Position numbers and translations under genes: made by a program. From the NCBI RefSeq assembly GCF_002799245.1, contig NZ_NEQV01000008.1, positions 1-64,000 of the forward strand: DNA of 64,000 nucleotides. The letters are read 5' to 3'. Every line of letters begins with the position of its first letter. The stretch's first letter is position 1. The notes beneath the pieces are model-generated. The model saw only the letters and a program-made list of their open reading frames with translations. It made no database searches and was not told where the DNA came from. Below, one piece after another: positions 1 through 8,287 of this stretch. Source of the DNA: Stenotrophomonas maltophilia (GTDB taxonomy: Bacteria > Pseudomonadota > Gammaproteobacteria > Xanthomonadales > Xanthomonadaceae).

Positions 1-238
1 CGACGTTAAGGTGCGGGATGGGGATCGCTCGGCTCGTCTGTCGGCTGGTACCCGCAGATATCATGTTGACGGTCCCTCCACCCTGGCTCCTACATACCTC
101 GTAGGAGCCGGGAGGAACATACAAGCCCATGCTCGGCTGCCTTTCGCGCCATCCGGGAAGAGCAGCCGAGCGTGGGCTCGGCTCTACACGGAGCGGCAAG
201 GCGGTCGAGCAAGCTCGACCCCTACCCGAGCGAAGCGC
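1..238. other. Left-edge intergenic region
   Basis: I see no convincing gene here; the long reading frames that cross this stretch are shadows of the kinase gene to the right. It holds a short hairpin near 89-110 (TCCTAC/GTAGGA) and a composite of GTAG-type palindromes at about 124-225. Confidence 0.6.
124..225. repeat. SMAG/REP-type palindromes, composite
   Basis: Two palindromic modules lie side by side. The first contains CCCATGCTCGGCTGC and, after a spacer, its inverted partner ending in GGCTCTAC at 187. The second (about 203-225) has the TCGAG-CAAG-CTCGA core and ends in CCCTAC. Read on the minus strand both begin with GTAG, the signature of Stenotrophomonas SMAG elements. They lie downstream of the kinase gene 239-898. 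Confidence 0.75.
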
Positions 239-898
239 TCAGCGCCGCTTGGCCCATTTGTAGAACCGCTTCCAGCCCTGGCGCACGGCGGCGACCCAGC
301 CCGGGTCGGCCACCAGTGCGACCTGCGCGGCACTCGGCGCCTGGCCGGTCACGCGCTGGCGGATCTTCAGCAGATTCTTCATGTCGCTGCGGCGCATCTG
401 CCGGCTCAGCGGGCCGCGCCGCAGCCAGCGCGGGGCGCGCCAGGCCGAGGTGAAGTCCAGCAGCACCGGTACGCCACCGCTGACGACTACGTTGGTGCCA
501 TGCAGGTCGTTGTGGGTGATGCCGGCGGCATGCAGGCGGCTGAGCGCGTGCTGCAGCTGCTCGAACACTTCATTGCCCACGGCCTGTGCGCTGCTGAGCG
601 TCTGGCCGGGAATGAACTCCATGCCCAGCGCCAGGCCACCCAGCGTGCCGAGCAGCGCGGGTGCGTGCTTCCAGCCGCCGAGGCGCTGCAGCATGCGGGC
701 TTCGCGGCGCACCATCAGCCGCGCGATCAGCGAAACGGGGGTGCCGCGGTAGCGGGAGTAATCCTTGATGACCGCCTCGCGCCCGTCCAGGCAGGTGCGG
801 TAGACGTCGGGGGCCAGGAAACGCTCGCCGCGCTTGAGCAGCAGCGGGGAGGCGGCGTCATCGCCGCAGGAGGAGGGGGGCAGAGCAGGAAGATACAT
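239..898 (-). CDS. RIO/InaA-like kinase-fold phosphotransferase
   Basis: This 219-aa cytosolic protein has a minimal protein-kinase fold. The visible motifs are an ATP-lysine segment AVIKDY near residue 43, the catalytic loop THNDLHGTNVVV, and a metal-binding Asp in VLLDFTSAW. The HNDLHxxN loop is typical of RIO1 and InaA/WaaP-type small-molecule or lipopolysaccharide kinases rather than classical Ser/Thr kinases. The C-terminus is very basic (WKRFYKWAKRR), which fits membrane contact. The gene is divergent from lpxO, so a role in LPS phosphorylation is plausible but inferred. I chose ATG 898; an upstream in-frame TTG at 940 is also possible. Confidence 0.7.
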   Translation of the reverse strand: MYLPALPPSSCGDDAASPLLLKRGERFLAPDVYRTCLDGREAVIKDYSRYRGTPVSLIARLMVRREARMLQRLGGWKHAPALLGTLGGLALGMEFIPGQTLSSAQAVGNEVFEQLQHALSRLHAAGITHNDLHGTNVVVSGGVPVLLDFTSAWRAPRWLRRGPLSRQMRRSDMKNLLKIRQRVTGQAPSAAQVALVADPGWVAAVRQGWKRFYKWAKRR

Positions 899-1331
899 GT
901 CGGGGTCTCGGACGACCCGGTGGGTGGCGCAAAGCGTCAAGCGAACCGGTGTTACAGGGAGTTACTAAGTTTTCGTTAATTTTAGTACTCGCCAGTTCGC
1001 TATTCCACGATTTGTCGGAGAAATGTCGGGGTCGTGACTGGAACAGTTCGTCACGCAGAATCGGACAATTATGTCTCACTTATAAGGATCACCTTGCTGG
1101 ATCAAGGGGTTGGGTGCTCTTTCGGCCCATTCATCTGCGCCGCGCTGAACGCGGCGCACGTCCGGCTTGACCCCGGCGCACGCCCTGCCGACCATAAGCT
1201 GTTAACCCGCGACATCGGCGGCCGCCCCCCTCCGGCACGTCCCCGTCCCCTGCCGCGTTCCCCACCGGTGCTGGCCGCCAGGCCGTGCATCGCCCCGTTT
1301 CCCGTTCCGGCCGCGGCTGGAGGAAAGTGCT
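899..1331. other. Divergent intergenic region, kinase/lpxO
   Basis: This 433-bp gap contains an unusually AT-rich patch (about 955-1090) for this genome. It has a TATAAG -10-like hexamer at 1081-1086 facing lpxO, without a good -35. A perfect 9-bp hairpin with a CTGAA loop lies at 1136-1158, not followed by T residues, so it is more likely a leader structure than a terminator. No reading frame here is convincing. Confidence 0.5.
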
Positions 1332-2240
1332 TTGATTATCAAGATCGTCCTTGCAGCGCTGTTCGTGGCCTGCGTGCTGTACATCCACTTCCGTGGCAAG
1401 GTCCGCGCGCGCTGGTCGCGCCAGCTGCTGGACCATTCCAGTTTCATGGCCCCGATCAACGTGGTCATGTACATGTTCTCGAAGGTGCCGACCACGCCGT
1501 TCCTGGATCCGGCCAAGGAGTTCCCGCAGCTGGAGCCGCTGCGCCAGAACTGGCAGATGATCCGCGACGAGGCGCTGGCGCTGCGCGACGCGCAGAAGAT
1601 CGCCGCCTCCAGCACGTTCAACGATGCCGGCTTCAACTCGTTCTTCCGCCGTGGCTGGAAGCGCTTCTACCTGAAGTGGTATGGCCCGTCGCACCCGTCG
1701 GCCAAGGCGATGTGCCCGAAGACCACGGCGTTGCTGGAGTCGCTGCCGGACGTGCGTGCGGCGATGTTCGCGCAGCTGCCGTCGGGCAGCGAACTGCGCC
1801 CGCACCGCGACCCGTTCGCCGGTTCGCTGCGCCTGCACCTGGGCCTGGCCACGCCCAACAATGACGGCTGCTACATCGAAGTGGACGGCATCAAGAAGAG
1901 CTGGCGCGATGGCGAGTGGATGATGTTCGACGAGACCTACATCCACCACGCGCACAACGAGACGCCGGATGACCGGGTGATCCTGTTCTGCGACATCGCC
2001 CGCCCGCTGCGCTTCGGCCTGCCGGGCCTGTTCAACCGCGCGGTGGCGGCCACGCTGCTGGCCGGCGGTGCATCGCCGAACCTGCCGGGTGACCCGACCG
2101 GTGGCGTCAACAAGGCGTTCGGCAGCGTCTACAAGGTGCGCCTGAAGGCCAAGGCACTGCGCGAGCGCAGCGTGGTGGCCTACCAGCTGATCAAGTGGGG
2201 CCTGGTGGTGGCGGTGATCGCGGGGATCTGGGCGCTTTGA
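1332..2240 (+). CDS. lpxO: Lipid A 2-hydroxylase LpxO family, aspartyl/asparaginyl beta-hydroxylase fold
   Basis: This 302-aa protein has membrane helices at both ends (IIKIVLAALFVACVLYIHF at the start, VVAYQLIKWGLVVAVIAGIWAL at the end). In between is a Fe(II)/2-oxoglutarate dioxygenase domain. The visible metal and cosubstrate residues are HRD in ELRPHRDPF and the second histidine in YIHHAHNETPDDRVILFCD. LpxO enzymes hydroxylate a secondary acyl chain of lipid A at the inner membrane; the family length is about 300 aa. The start is TTG at 1332, supported by the strong SD GGAGGAAAG seven to eight bases upstream. A SMAG pair and a terminator follow the gene. Confidence 0.88.
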   Translation: MIIKIVLAALFVACVLYIHFRGKVRARWSRQLLDHSSFMAPINVVMYMFSKVPTTPFLDPAKEFPQLEPLRQNWQMIRDEALALRDAQKIAASSTFNDAGFNSFFRRGWKRFYLKWYGPSHPSAKAMCPKTTALLESLPDVRAAMFAQLPSGSELRPHRDPFAGSLRLHLGLATPNNDGCYIEVDGIKKSWRDGEWMMFDETYIHHAHNETPDDRVILFCDIARPLRFGLPGLFNRAVAATLLAGGASPNLPGDPTGGVNKAFGSVYKVRLKAKALRERSVVAYQLIKWGLVVAVIAGIWAL

Positions 2241-2292
2241 TCGAACCGCCGCCGGGCATGGCCCGGCGCTGGCGGACTTCGCGGGGGATGCT

Positions 2293-2357
2293 GTAGAGCC
2301 GAGCCCATGCTCGGCTGCATTTCGCGCAGAAGCAGCCGAGCATGGGCTCGGCTCTAC
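2293..2357. repeat. SMAG palindrome pair
   Basis: GTAGAGCCGAGCCCATGCTC opens the element at 2293 and its inverted copy closes with CTCTAC at 2357, forming one long imperfect hairpin around an 11-nt centre. It lies between the convergent lpxO and speE genes. Confidence 0.85.
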
Positions 2358-2364
2358 AGAAAGC

Positions 2365-2396
2365 AAAAACCCGCGCTGTTGCCAGCGCGGGTTTTT
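2365..2396. terminator. Bidirectional terminator between lpxO and speE
   Basis: A perfect 9-bp stem CCCGCGCTG/CAGCGCGGG with a TTGC loop is flanked by five A on the left and five T on the right, so it can end transcription from both lpxO (+) and speE (-). A further GTCGGCAC palindrome follows at about 2405-2430. Confidence 0.85.
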
Positions 2397-2430
2397 CATT
2401 GGATGGGTGCCGACCGTTGGTCGGCACGCC

Positions 2431-3282
2431 TTACTTCAATGCTGCCTGCACGAACGGCGGGGTCACCAGCACGCCGGTGTGCAGCGCGGCGGTGTAGTAC
2501 AGGGTGTTGAAGGTCTTGGCAGCCGAGTCGGCCTGGCGGAAGTCGAAGCTGCTGTCGCCCTTGCGCGCCATGGTCACGCTCCACCAGCCGGTGGGGTAGC
2601 ACGGCTGCGGGAACGGCAGGGTCTTGAACGAACCGAAGCCGGCCTTGCCCATCTCGGTGCGCATTTCGTTGATCAGGTCCAGCTGCATCAGCGGCGACTC
2701 GGACTGCTGCACCAGGATGCCGTCGTCCTTCAGGGCCTTGAAGCAGCTCTCGTAGAAGGCCTTGTTGAACAGGCCTTCGCCGGGGCCGACCGGGTCGGTC
2801 GAATCAACGATCACCACGTCCACGCTGCCGGCCGGGCAGTTGGCCATGTAGGCCACGCCGTCGTCGAACAGCAGCTCGGCGCGGGCGTCGTCGTTGGAGT
2901 CGCACAGTTCCGGGAAGTGCTTGCGCGCCATCACCGTGACCTGCTCGTCGATGTCGCACTGGGTCACGCTCTCCACGCCCTTGTGCTTGAGCACTTCGCG
3001 CAGGGTGCCGCAGTCGCCGCCACCGATGATCACCACGCGCTTGGGCGCGGCGTGGGTGAACAGCACCGGGTGGCTGATCATCTCGTGGTAGAAGAAGTTG
3101 TCCTTGCTGGTCAGCATGATGGCCCCGTCGATGGTCATCAGGTTGCCCCAGTCGGTGGTCTGGAAGATCTCGATCTTCTGGAACGGCGACTGCACCTCGT
3201 CCAGCTTGCCGGTGATGCGGTAGCCGATGGCCGAGCCGGTGCGCTCGAAGTGTTCGATGTACCAGTTGTTGCTGTCAGTCAT
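2431..3282 (-). CDS. speE: Polyamine aminopropyltransferase (spermidine synthase)
   Basis: SpeE transfers an aminopropyl group from decarboxylated S-adenosylmethionine to putrescine, giving spermidine in the cytosol. The 283-aa protein starts MTDSNNWYIEHFE and has the family signatures: ALTSKDNFFYHEM-type substrate loop (here IMLTSKDNFFYHE), the SAM-binding VVIIGGGDCGTLREV, and the catalytic-site VDVVIVDSTDPVGPGE. The start is ATG 3282; longer frames upstream add a non-conserved extension. The gene is divergent from speA across a 190-bp spacer with an 11-bp inverted repeat. speD, which provides the co-substrate, is 53 kb away in this window. Confidence 0.95.
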   Translation of the reverse strand: MTDSNNWYIEHFERTGSAIGYRITGKLDEVQSPFQKIEIFQTTDWGNLMTIDGAIMLTSKDNFFYHEMISHPVLFTHAAPKRVVIIGGGDCGTLREVLKHKGVESVTQCDIDEQVTVMARKHFPELCDSNDDARAELLFDDGVAYMANCPAGSVDVVIVDSTDPVGPGEGLFNKAFYESCFKALKDDGILVQQSESPLMQLDLINEMRTEMGKAGFGSFKTLPFPQPCYPTGWWSVTMARKGDSSFDFRQADSAAKTFNTLYYTAALHTGVLVTPPFVQAALK

Positions 3283-3400
3283 TGAAAACAGTCCTGTTCG
3301 GAGGGGTGAAGCCGGGCTGGCGGGCGGGGCCGCGTGGCACAGATGCCACATCCGGACGGATCGGCCTGTTCAGGTTGAAACCTGTCACGGGCGCGGGCGC

Positions 3401-3440
3401 GCATGATAACGAACCTGTGGGCATATAGGCGTTATCATGC
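3401..3440. promoter_or_regulatory. Candidate operator: 11-bp perfect inverted repeat between speE and speA
   Basis: GCATGATAACG (3401-3411) is repeated in perfect inversion as CGTTATCATGC (3430-3440) around an 18-bp centre. The centre contains the AT-rich CATATAGG, usable as a -10 for speA. A second small palindrome CAGGTTGAAACCTG lies at 3371-3384. The position between divergent polyamine genes, 33 bp from the speA start, suggests a regulator or RNA structure controlling one or both. The regulator is unknown. Confidence 0.55.
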
Positions 3441-3472
3441 CCCCCCTTTTATTGCCAACAAGGCCGACTGAA

Positions 3473-5362
3473 ATGACCGATTGGTCCCTCGACCAAGCCC
3501 GCAAGACCTACTCGATCCCGCATTGGGCGGACGGTTACTTCGACGTGGATCAGGCCGGGCACATGGTGGTGAGACCGACCGGGGCGGATGGCCCGGTGGT
3601 GTCGCTGCCCAAGGTGGTCGATGCTGCGCGCGCGGCCGGCGCCAAGCTGCCGCTGCTGGTGCGCTTCCCGGACATCCTCGGCCAGCGCCTGGGCAAGCTG
3701 CAGGCGGCCTTCGGCCAGGCCCAGCAGGACTGGGAGTACAGCGGCGGTTACACCGCCGTGTACCCGATCAAGGTCAACCAGACCCGCGGCGTGGCCGGCA
3801 CCCTGGCCAGCCACCACGGCGAGGGCTTCGGCCTGGAAGCGGGCAGCAAGCCCGAGCTGATGGCCGTGCTGGCGCTGTCGCGCCCGGGTGGCCTGATCGT
3901 CTGCAACGGCTACAAGGACCGCGAGTACATCCGCCTGGCCCTGATCGGCCGCAAGCTGGGCCTGCAGACCTTCATTGTCATCGAGAAGCCGTCCGAGCTG
4001 AAGCTGGTGCTGGAAGAGTCCAAGGCCCTGGACGTGAAGCCGGGCCTGGGCGTGCGCATGCGCCTGGCCTCGCTGGGCGCCGGCAAGTGGCAGAACAGCG
4101 GTGGCGACAAGGCCAAGTTCGGCCTGTCGCCGCGCCAGCTGCTGGACCTGTGGAAGTCGCTGCGTGACACCGAGTACGCCGACTGCCTGAACCTGCTGCA
4201 CTTCCACATGGGTTCGCAGATCTCCAACGTGCGCGACATCGCCAACGGCATGCGCGAAGCCACCCGCTATTTCGTGGAGCTGTCGCGCCTGGGCGCGAAG
4301 ATCACCCACGTCGATGTGGGTGGTGGCCTGGGCGTAGACTATGAAGGCACCCGTTCGCGCAGCTTCTGCTCGATCAACTACGGCCTGCATTCCTACGCCA
4401 GCAACATCGTGCAGCCGCTGGCCAATGCCTGCGAAGAATTCGGCCTGACCCCGCCGCGCATCGTCACCGAGTGCGGCCGCGCGATGACCGCGCACCACGC
4501 GGTACTGATCGCCAACGTGTCGGAAGTGGAAGAGGCACAGGAAGGCCGCGTGCCGGACCAGCACGACGACGAACCGGCGGCGATCCGCCACCTGCGCGAG
4601 ATCCACGACGAGCTGGACGTGCGCCCGGCGGTGGAACTGTTCCAGGAAGCCCAGCATTTCCACGCCGAAGGCCTGGCCAGCTATGCGCTGGGCCAGATCG
4701 ACCTGCCGCAGCGTGCGCGCATCGACGATCTGTTCTACGCCATCGCCCATGGCGTGCGTGCACGCCTGAGCTACGACGAGAAGAGCCATCGCCCGGTGCT
4801 GGACGAACTGAACGAGCGCCTGGTCGACAAGTACTTCGTCAACTTCAGCGTGTTCGAATCGATCCCGGACGTGTGGGCGATCGACCAGGTGTTCCCGATC
4901 GTGCCGATCGAGCGCCTGGACGAAACCCCGGACCGTCGCGGCATCATCGCCGACATGACCTGCGACTCGGACGGCATGGTGGAAACCTATGTCGAGAACG
5001 AGAGCCTGGACAGCTCGCTGCCGCTGCACCAGATGAAGCCGGGCGAGAGCTACCGCATCGGGTTCTTCATGGTCGGCGCCTACCAGGAAATCCTGGGCGA
5101 CATCCACAACCTGTTCGGTGATACCGACGCGGTGGAAGTGCTGGCCGATGCCGATGGCTATGCCATCACCCAGCAGCGCCGTGGCGACACCACCGACGTG
5201 ATGCTGGATTACGTGGGTTACCGCCTGGACGAGCTGCGCGCCACCTATGCGCAGCGCGTGGCCGAGGCGCAGCTGTCGCCGGAACGCGCGCAGGAGCTGT
5301 CGGAGGCGCTGGAAGCCGGCCTGACCGGTTACACCTACCTGTCCGACGAACCGCTGGTCTGA
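3473..5362 (+). CDS. speA: Biosynthetic arginine decarboxylase
   Basis: This PLP enzyme converts arginine to agmatine, the entry to putrescine without ornithine. The 629-aa product matches the usual length of SpeA (about 630-660 aa). The PLP lysine lies in VYPIKVNQTRG, followed by fold-III decarboxylase motifs GLEAGSKPEL, HFHMGSQISN, DVGGGLGVDYEG and VTECGRAMTAHHA. The C-terminal catalytic Cys/Asp motif is in ADMTCDSDG. The start ATG 3473 (MTDWSLDQ) fits the family; an in-frame upstream ATG at 3437 adds 12 residues. Next in line, 44 bp on, is a small membrane protein gene. Confidence 0.96.
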   Translation: MTDWSLDQARKTYSIPHWADGYFDVDQAGHMVVRPTGADGPVVSLPKVVDAARAAGAKLPLLVRFPDILGQRLGKLQAAFGQAQQDWEYSGGYTAVYPIKVNQTRGVAGTLASHHGEGFGLEAGSKPELMAVLALSRPGGLIVCNGYKDREYIRLALIGRKLGLQTFIVIEKPSELKLVLEESKALDVKPGLGVRMRLASLGAGKWQNSGGDKAKFGLSPRQLLDLWKSLRDTEYADCLNLLHFHMGSQISNVRDIANGMREATRYFVELSRLGAKITHVDVGGGLGVDYEGTRSRSFCSINYGLHSYASNIVQPLANACEEFGLTPPRIVTECGRAMTAHHAVLIANVSEVEEAQEGRVPDQHDDEPAAIRHLREIHDELDVRPAVELFQEAQHFHAEGLASYALGQIDLPQRARIDDLFYAIAHGVRARLSYDEKSHRPVLDELNERLVDKYFVNFSVFESIPDVWAIDQVFPIVPIERLDETPDRRGIIADMTCDSDGMVETYVENESLDSSLPLHQMKPGESYRIGFFMVGAYQEILGDIHNLFGDTDAVEVLADADGYAITQQRRGDTTDVMLDYVGYRLDELRATYAQRVAEAQLSPERAQELSEALEAGLTGYTYLSDEPLV

Positions 5363-5406
5363 GGTAAACGGGAACGCCGGGCATAGGCCCGGCGCTACCG
5401 GTCCCG

Positions 5407-5727
5407 ATGAGCGCCCGCGCGATCTTCCACCTGTTCCTGCATGCCGCCGTGCCAGCCCTGCTGGCATGGCTGTTCTGGCGCAAGCGCTTCGCCTCGGCGT
5501 GGCTGCTGATGCTGCTGGGCTGGATCATCGATCTGGACCACCTGCTGGCCGATCCGATCTACGCGCCGAACCGCTGCAGCATCGGTTTCCATCCGCTGCA
5601 CACCGCGCCGGCCATCGCGGTCTATGCAGGGCTGTGCGTGCCGAAGAAGACGCGGCTGGTGGGTATCGGTCTGATCATCCACATCGTGCTGGACGCGATT
5701 GATTGCTGGTGGATGCATCACCGTTGA
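5407..5727 (+). CDS. Small membrane protein, DUF6122-like
   Basis: This 106-aa protein has three to four predicted membrane segments (AVPALLAWLFW, WLLMLLGWIIDLDHLLAD, TAPAIAVYAGLCV, LVGIGLIIHIVLDAIDCWW). Several histidines and aspartates sit at segment ends (DLDHLL, HIVLDAIDCWWMHH), a pattern also seen in metal-dependent membrane hydrolases. I recall similar small proteins labelled DUF6122, but that assignment is from memory. It follows speA by 44 bp on the same strand with no terminator between, so it may be co-transcribed. Function is unknown. Confidence 0.7.
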   Translation: MSARAIFHLFLHAAVPALLAWLFWRKRFASAWLLMLLGWIIDLDHLLADPIYAPNRCSIGFHPLHTAPAIAVYAGLCVPKKTRLVGIGLIIHIVLDAIDCWWMHHR

Positions 5728-5754
5728 TGGAGGCCTTGCGAAGGGCCCCGCTCT

Positions 5755-5872
5755 GGTAGCTGCCGACCTTGGTTGGCGCTGGGGAATGCGTGTCGACCCA
5801 GGTCGACACCTACCGGGTGTACGGTGACCGGCCCTGGTAGCTGCCGACCCTGGTCGGCACCTACCGCTGGGT
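5755..5872. repeat. GTAG-type palindromes, two modules
   Basis: Two related modules with GGTAGCTGCCGACC...GGTCGG...CACCTACC cores occupy the gap between the DUF6122-like gene and the sensor kinase. This is a second palindrome subgroup (GTCGAC/GTCGGC core) that shares the GTAG/CTAC ends of SMAG elements. Confidence 0.65.
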
Positions 5873-7189
5873 TGTGCCCGGCAACCACAACGTCGCACGC
5901 AGGCCGGGCTGCGCATTCTCCAACGCCACGCGCCCACCATAACTGGCGGCGATATCCCCTACGATCGCCAGGCCCAATCCACTGCTGCCTTCGCGCTCAT
6001 CCAGCCGCACGCCGCGCTGGGTGACCCGTTCCAGCGCGTCTGCAGCCAGGCCGGGGCCGTCGTCGCGTACTTCGATGCGCAACTGGCCTTCGTTGACTTC
6101 CGCACTGACGTGAACCTGCTGCTGTGCCCACCGCCCGGCATTGTCCAGCAGGTTGCCCAGCATCTCTTCCAGATCCGCGCCGGCACCGGCGAACTGCAGC
6201 GCCGGATCGATGCCTGCGGCTGTGAACGTGATGCCACGCTCGCCATGCACGCGTGCCATCAGCCGGCACATCGCCTGTGCGACGACTGCCACGAGGGTCC
6301 GCTGGCGATGGTCTGCGGCCAACCCCGCAGCCAGGTAACGGTCGACACTGGCCTGCATGCGGGCACTCTGCTCGCGCACCGTGGCACGCCAGTGCGTGCC
6401 GTCGCCGTCAGCCTCGGTGGCCAATACGCTCAGCGGGGTCTTCAGCGCATGCGCCAGATCCTGCGCGCTGGTGCGCGCCCGCGCGACCATGCGTTGCTGG
6501 TGGTCCAGCAGCGCGTTGAGTTCTTCACCCAGTGGCGCGACTTCCGCGCCCAGCCCCTGCGTGTCGATGCGCTGCGCATCGCCGCGCCGTATCCGTTCCA
6601 GCTGCGCACCGAGGCGATGCAGCGGGCGCAGGCCGAAGTGTACCTGGCTGGCCAGCACCGCCAGCCACGCCGCGACCAGCACGCCCAGGGCGATGACGGT
6701 ACGTTTGCGGAATGCGGCAACATCCGCATCCAGCGCGCTGCGGTCGGTGGCGACCACGGCCACGAATGGTTCGCTGGCGCGTGGCAGGCGGACCTGCTGC
6801 ACACGCGCACGCAGGGATTGCTGCAGTGGTCCGGCCAGATTGCGCGTGGACGGCCCGGCAGCCGGCGCCGGCAGGGTTTCATCCCACAGCGAGCGCGACT
6901 GCAGCAGCACGCGGCCATCGGCACCGGCGATCTGCCAATAGGCACCGGAGAACACGCGCTGGAAGCGCGCGTCATTGGGTTCCTGGCGCAGGCGCAGCTG
7001 TCCGTCCGCATCCACTTCGGCCTGTGCCAGCAGGGTCAGCATGTCCTGCTGCAGTTCGTGGTCGAAGCGATCGCGCGCGCTGCGCTTGAACAGCTCGCCC
7101 AGCAGCGCACTGGCCAGCAGTGAGACCAGCAGCAGGCCGATGCCGCCGGCCAGCAGCAGGCGGCGCCGCAGCGACGGCTGCCGGTTCAT
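5861..7189 (-). CDS. Two-component sensor histidine kinase, PhoQ/QseC-like architecture
   Basis: This 442-aa inner-membrane kinase has TM1 at LLLAGGIGLLLVSLLASALLG, a periplasmic sensor of about 140 aa, TM2 at TVIALGVLVAAWLAVLA, then HAMP, HisKA and ATPase domains. The phosphorylated histidine is in QDLAHALKTPLSVL. The N box is EEMLGNLLDNAGRWA and the G boxes are VRDDGPGLAADA and GSSGLGLAIVGDIA. The LAHxLKTPL form is typical of the PhoQ/QseC class. Its start overlaps the end of the response regulator gene by 4 bp (ATGA), so the pair is translationally coupled. The ligand is unknown; the link to PepSY proteins suggests envelope sensing. Confidence 0.93.
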   Translation of the reverse strand: MNRQPSLRRRLLLAGGIGLLLVSLLASALLGELFKRSARDRFDHELQQDMLTLLAQAEVDADGQLRLRQEPNDARFQRVFSGAYWQIAGADGRVLLQSRSLWDETLPAPAAGPSTRNLAGPLQQSLRARVQQVRLPRASEPFVAVVATDRSALDADVAAFRKRTVIALGVLVAAWLAVLASQVHFGLRPLHRLGAQLERIRRGDAQRIDTQGLGAEVAPLGEELNALLDHQQRMVARARTSAQDLAHALKTPLSVLATEADGDGTHWRATVREQSARMQASVDRYLAAGLAADHRQRTLVAVVAQAMCRLMARVHGERGITFTAAGIDPALQFAGAGADLEEMLGNLLDNAGRWAQQQVHVSAEVNEGQLRIEVRDDGPGLAADALERVTQRGVRLDEREGSSGLGLAIVGDIAASYGGRVALENAQPGLRATLWLPGTTQR

Positions 7190-7845
7190 GGCGCGGCCAG
7201 CCGCCAGCCCTGGCCGCGCACGGTCTGGATCAGGTCGGTGCCGAGCTTGCGGCGCACCCGCCCGAGCAGCACGTCCAGTGCGTTGGAGTCCGGGTCATGG
7301 CCACCGTCGAACACCTGTTCGCCCAGGCGGTCGCGGCCGATCACCTGCCCACTGTGGTGGATGAAATAGCTGAGCAGGCGGAACTCCTGCGGGCTGAGGG
7401 GCAGCGCCTGCCCGTCCAGTTCAAAGCGGCCGGCGTTGACGTCCAGTTGCAGCGGGCCGCAATGCAGGCGCGGGCTGGCGTGGCCATGGCTGCGGCGGAT
7501 CAGGGCGCGCAGGCGCAGCACCAGTTCGTCGGCCTGGAAGGGTTTGGTGAGGTAATCGTCGGCACCGGCGTCGAAGCCGGCCAGCTTGTCGTGCCAGCGC
7601 CCGCGTGCGGTCAGTACCAGCACCGGAAACCCGCGGCCGTTGCCACGCCAGCGCTCGATCACGCTCAGCCCATCCAGTCCGGGCAGGCCGAGGTCGACGA
7701 TGGCGGCCTGCAGGTCTTCGACCTGGCCGATCTCTTCGGCCTGGCGACCGTCGGCGACCAACGCCACGACATAACCGGCCTGTTCCAGCAGGGGAACCAG
7801 GCGCTGTGCCAGTGCGGCATCGTCTTCGGCCAACAGGATGCGCAT
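7186..7845 (-). CDS. OmpR/PhoP-type response regulator
   Basis: A 219-aa DNA-binding regulator with an N-terminal receiver domain (acidic pocket LLAEDDAALA, phospho-acceptor Asp in AAIVDLGLPGLDG, switch Thr in VLVLTARG, Lys in DDYLTKPFQADEL). A C-terminal winged helix follows (LSPQEFRLLSYFIHHSGQVIGRDRLGEQVF ... LDVLLGRVRRKLG). It shares one base (TGATG) with the upstream PepSY gene and four with the kinase gene, giving a PepSY-regulator-kinase operon on the minus strand. Sequence style is PhoP/QseB-like. Confidence 0.94.
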   Translation of the reverse strand: MRILLAEDDAALAQRLVPLLEQAGYVVALVADGRQAEEIGQVEDLQAAIVDLGLPGLDGLSVIERWRGNGRGFPVLVLTARGRWHDKLAGFDAGADDYLTKPFQADELVLRLRALIRRSHGHASPRLHCGPLQLDVNAGRFELDGQALPLSPQEFRLLSYFIHHSGQVIGRDRLGEQVFDGGHDPDSNALDVLLGRVRRKLGTDLIQTVRGQGWRLAAP

Positions 7846-8135
7846 CAGTCGTCGAGCTCCGTCTTCAGCAGCTTTCCGCTGCGCGCATCATAGTCCAGCT
7901 CCACCACCACGCCGTCGCCGCGCAGGATCTCCACTTCGTAGACGCCGTCGTCCAGCTCCACTTCCAGCAGCTGGCCCGGGTAGCGCTTGAGTGCATCGCG
8001 TACCACGCTTTCCAGCGGCACGTAGCGGCCCTGCTGCACGGCGCGGCGTGCAACCTGCTGCGCCGGGTCCTGCGCGGGCGCGGCGGCGATCGGGGCGTTG
8101 GCCAGGGCCAGCAGCAGGGGCAGGGTGGAGAGCAT
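7845..8135 (-). CDS. Exported PepSY-domain protein, first gene of the two-component operon
   Basis: This 96-aa protein has a signal peptide (MLSTLPLLLALANAPIAAAPA) and a single PepSY domain (LESVVRDALKRYPGQLLEVELDDGVYEVEILRGDGVVVELDYDARSGKLL, split by strands). PepSY domains often inhibit proteases or act as periplasmic partners of sensor kinases. Its stop overlaps the response regulator start by one base. ATG 8135 was chosen because it gives a proper signal peptide; longer versions add a non-signal extension. A divergent PepSY gene begins 152 bp away, so two PepSY proteins flank one control region. Confidence 0.85.
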   Translation of the reverse strand: MLSTLPLLLALANAPIAAAPAQDPAQQVARRAVQQGRYVPLESVVRDALKRYPGQLLEVELDDGVYEVEILRGDGVVVELDYDARSGKLLKTELDD

Positions 8136-8287
8136 GCGGGTGCGCAAGTAAAAGAGGGGAACAGGCGCGAGTGTGGAGGAGGTGACTAACAACGGGCTAA
8201 CAGCCACGGCTAAGGCGCTGTTAACCGGGCCATGCATGGTGGCGTTGCCGGGATGGTCCGGCCACGAACACGAACAGGAGAACCCCC

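Noticed and set aside
11..979. 322-aa plus-strand frame over the left-edge kinase
   Set aside because: It translates SMAG palindromes and the antisense of the kinase; no domain or SD.
3449..5467. 672-aa minus-strand open frame antisense to speA
   Set aside because: It is the GC-biased shadow of speA; the His/Gln/Arg-rich composition lacks domains, and speA is unmistakable.
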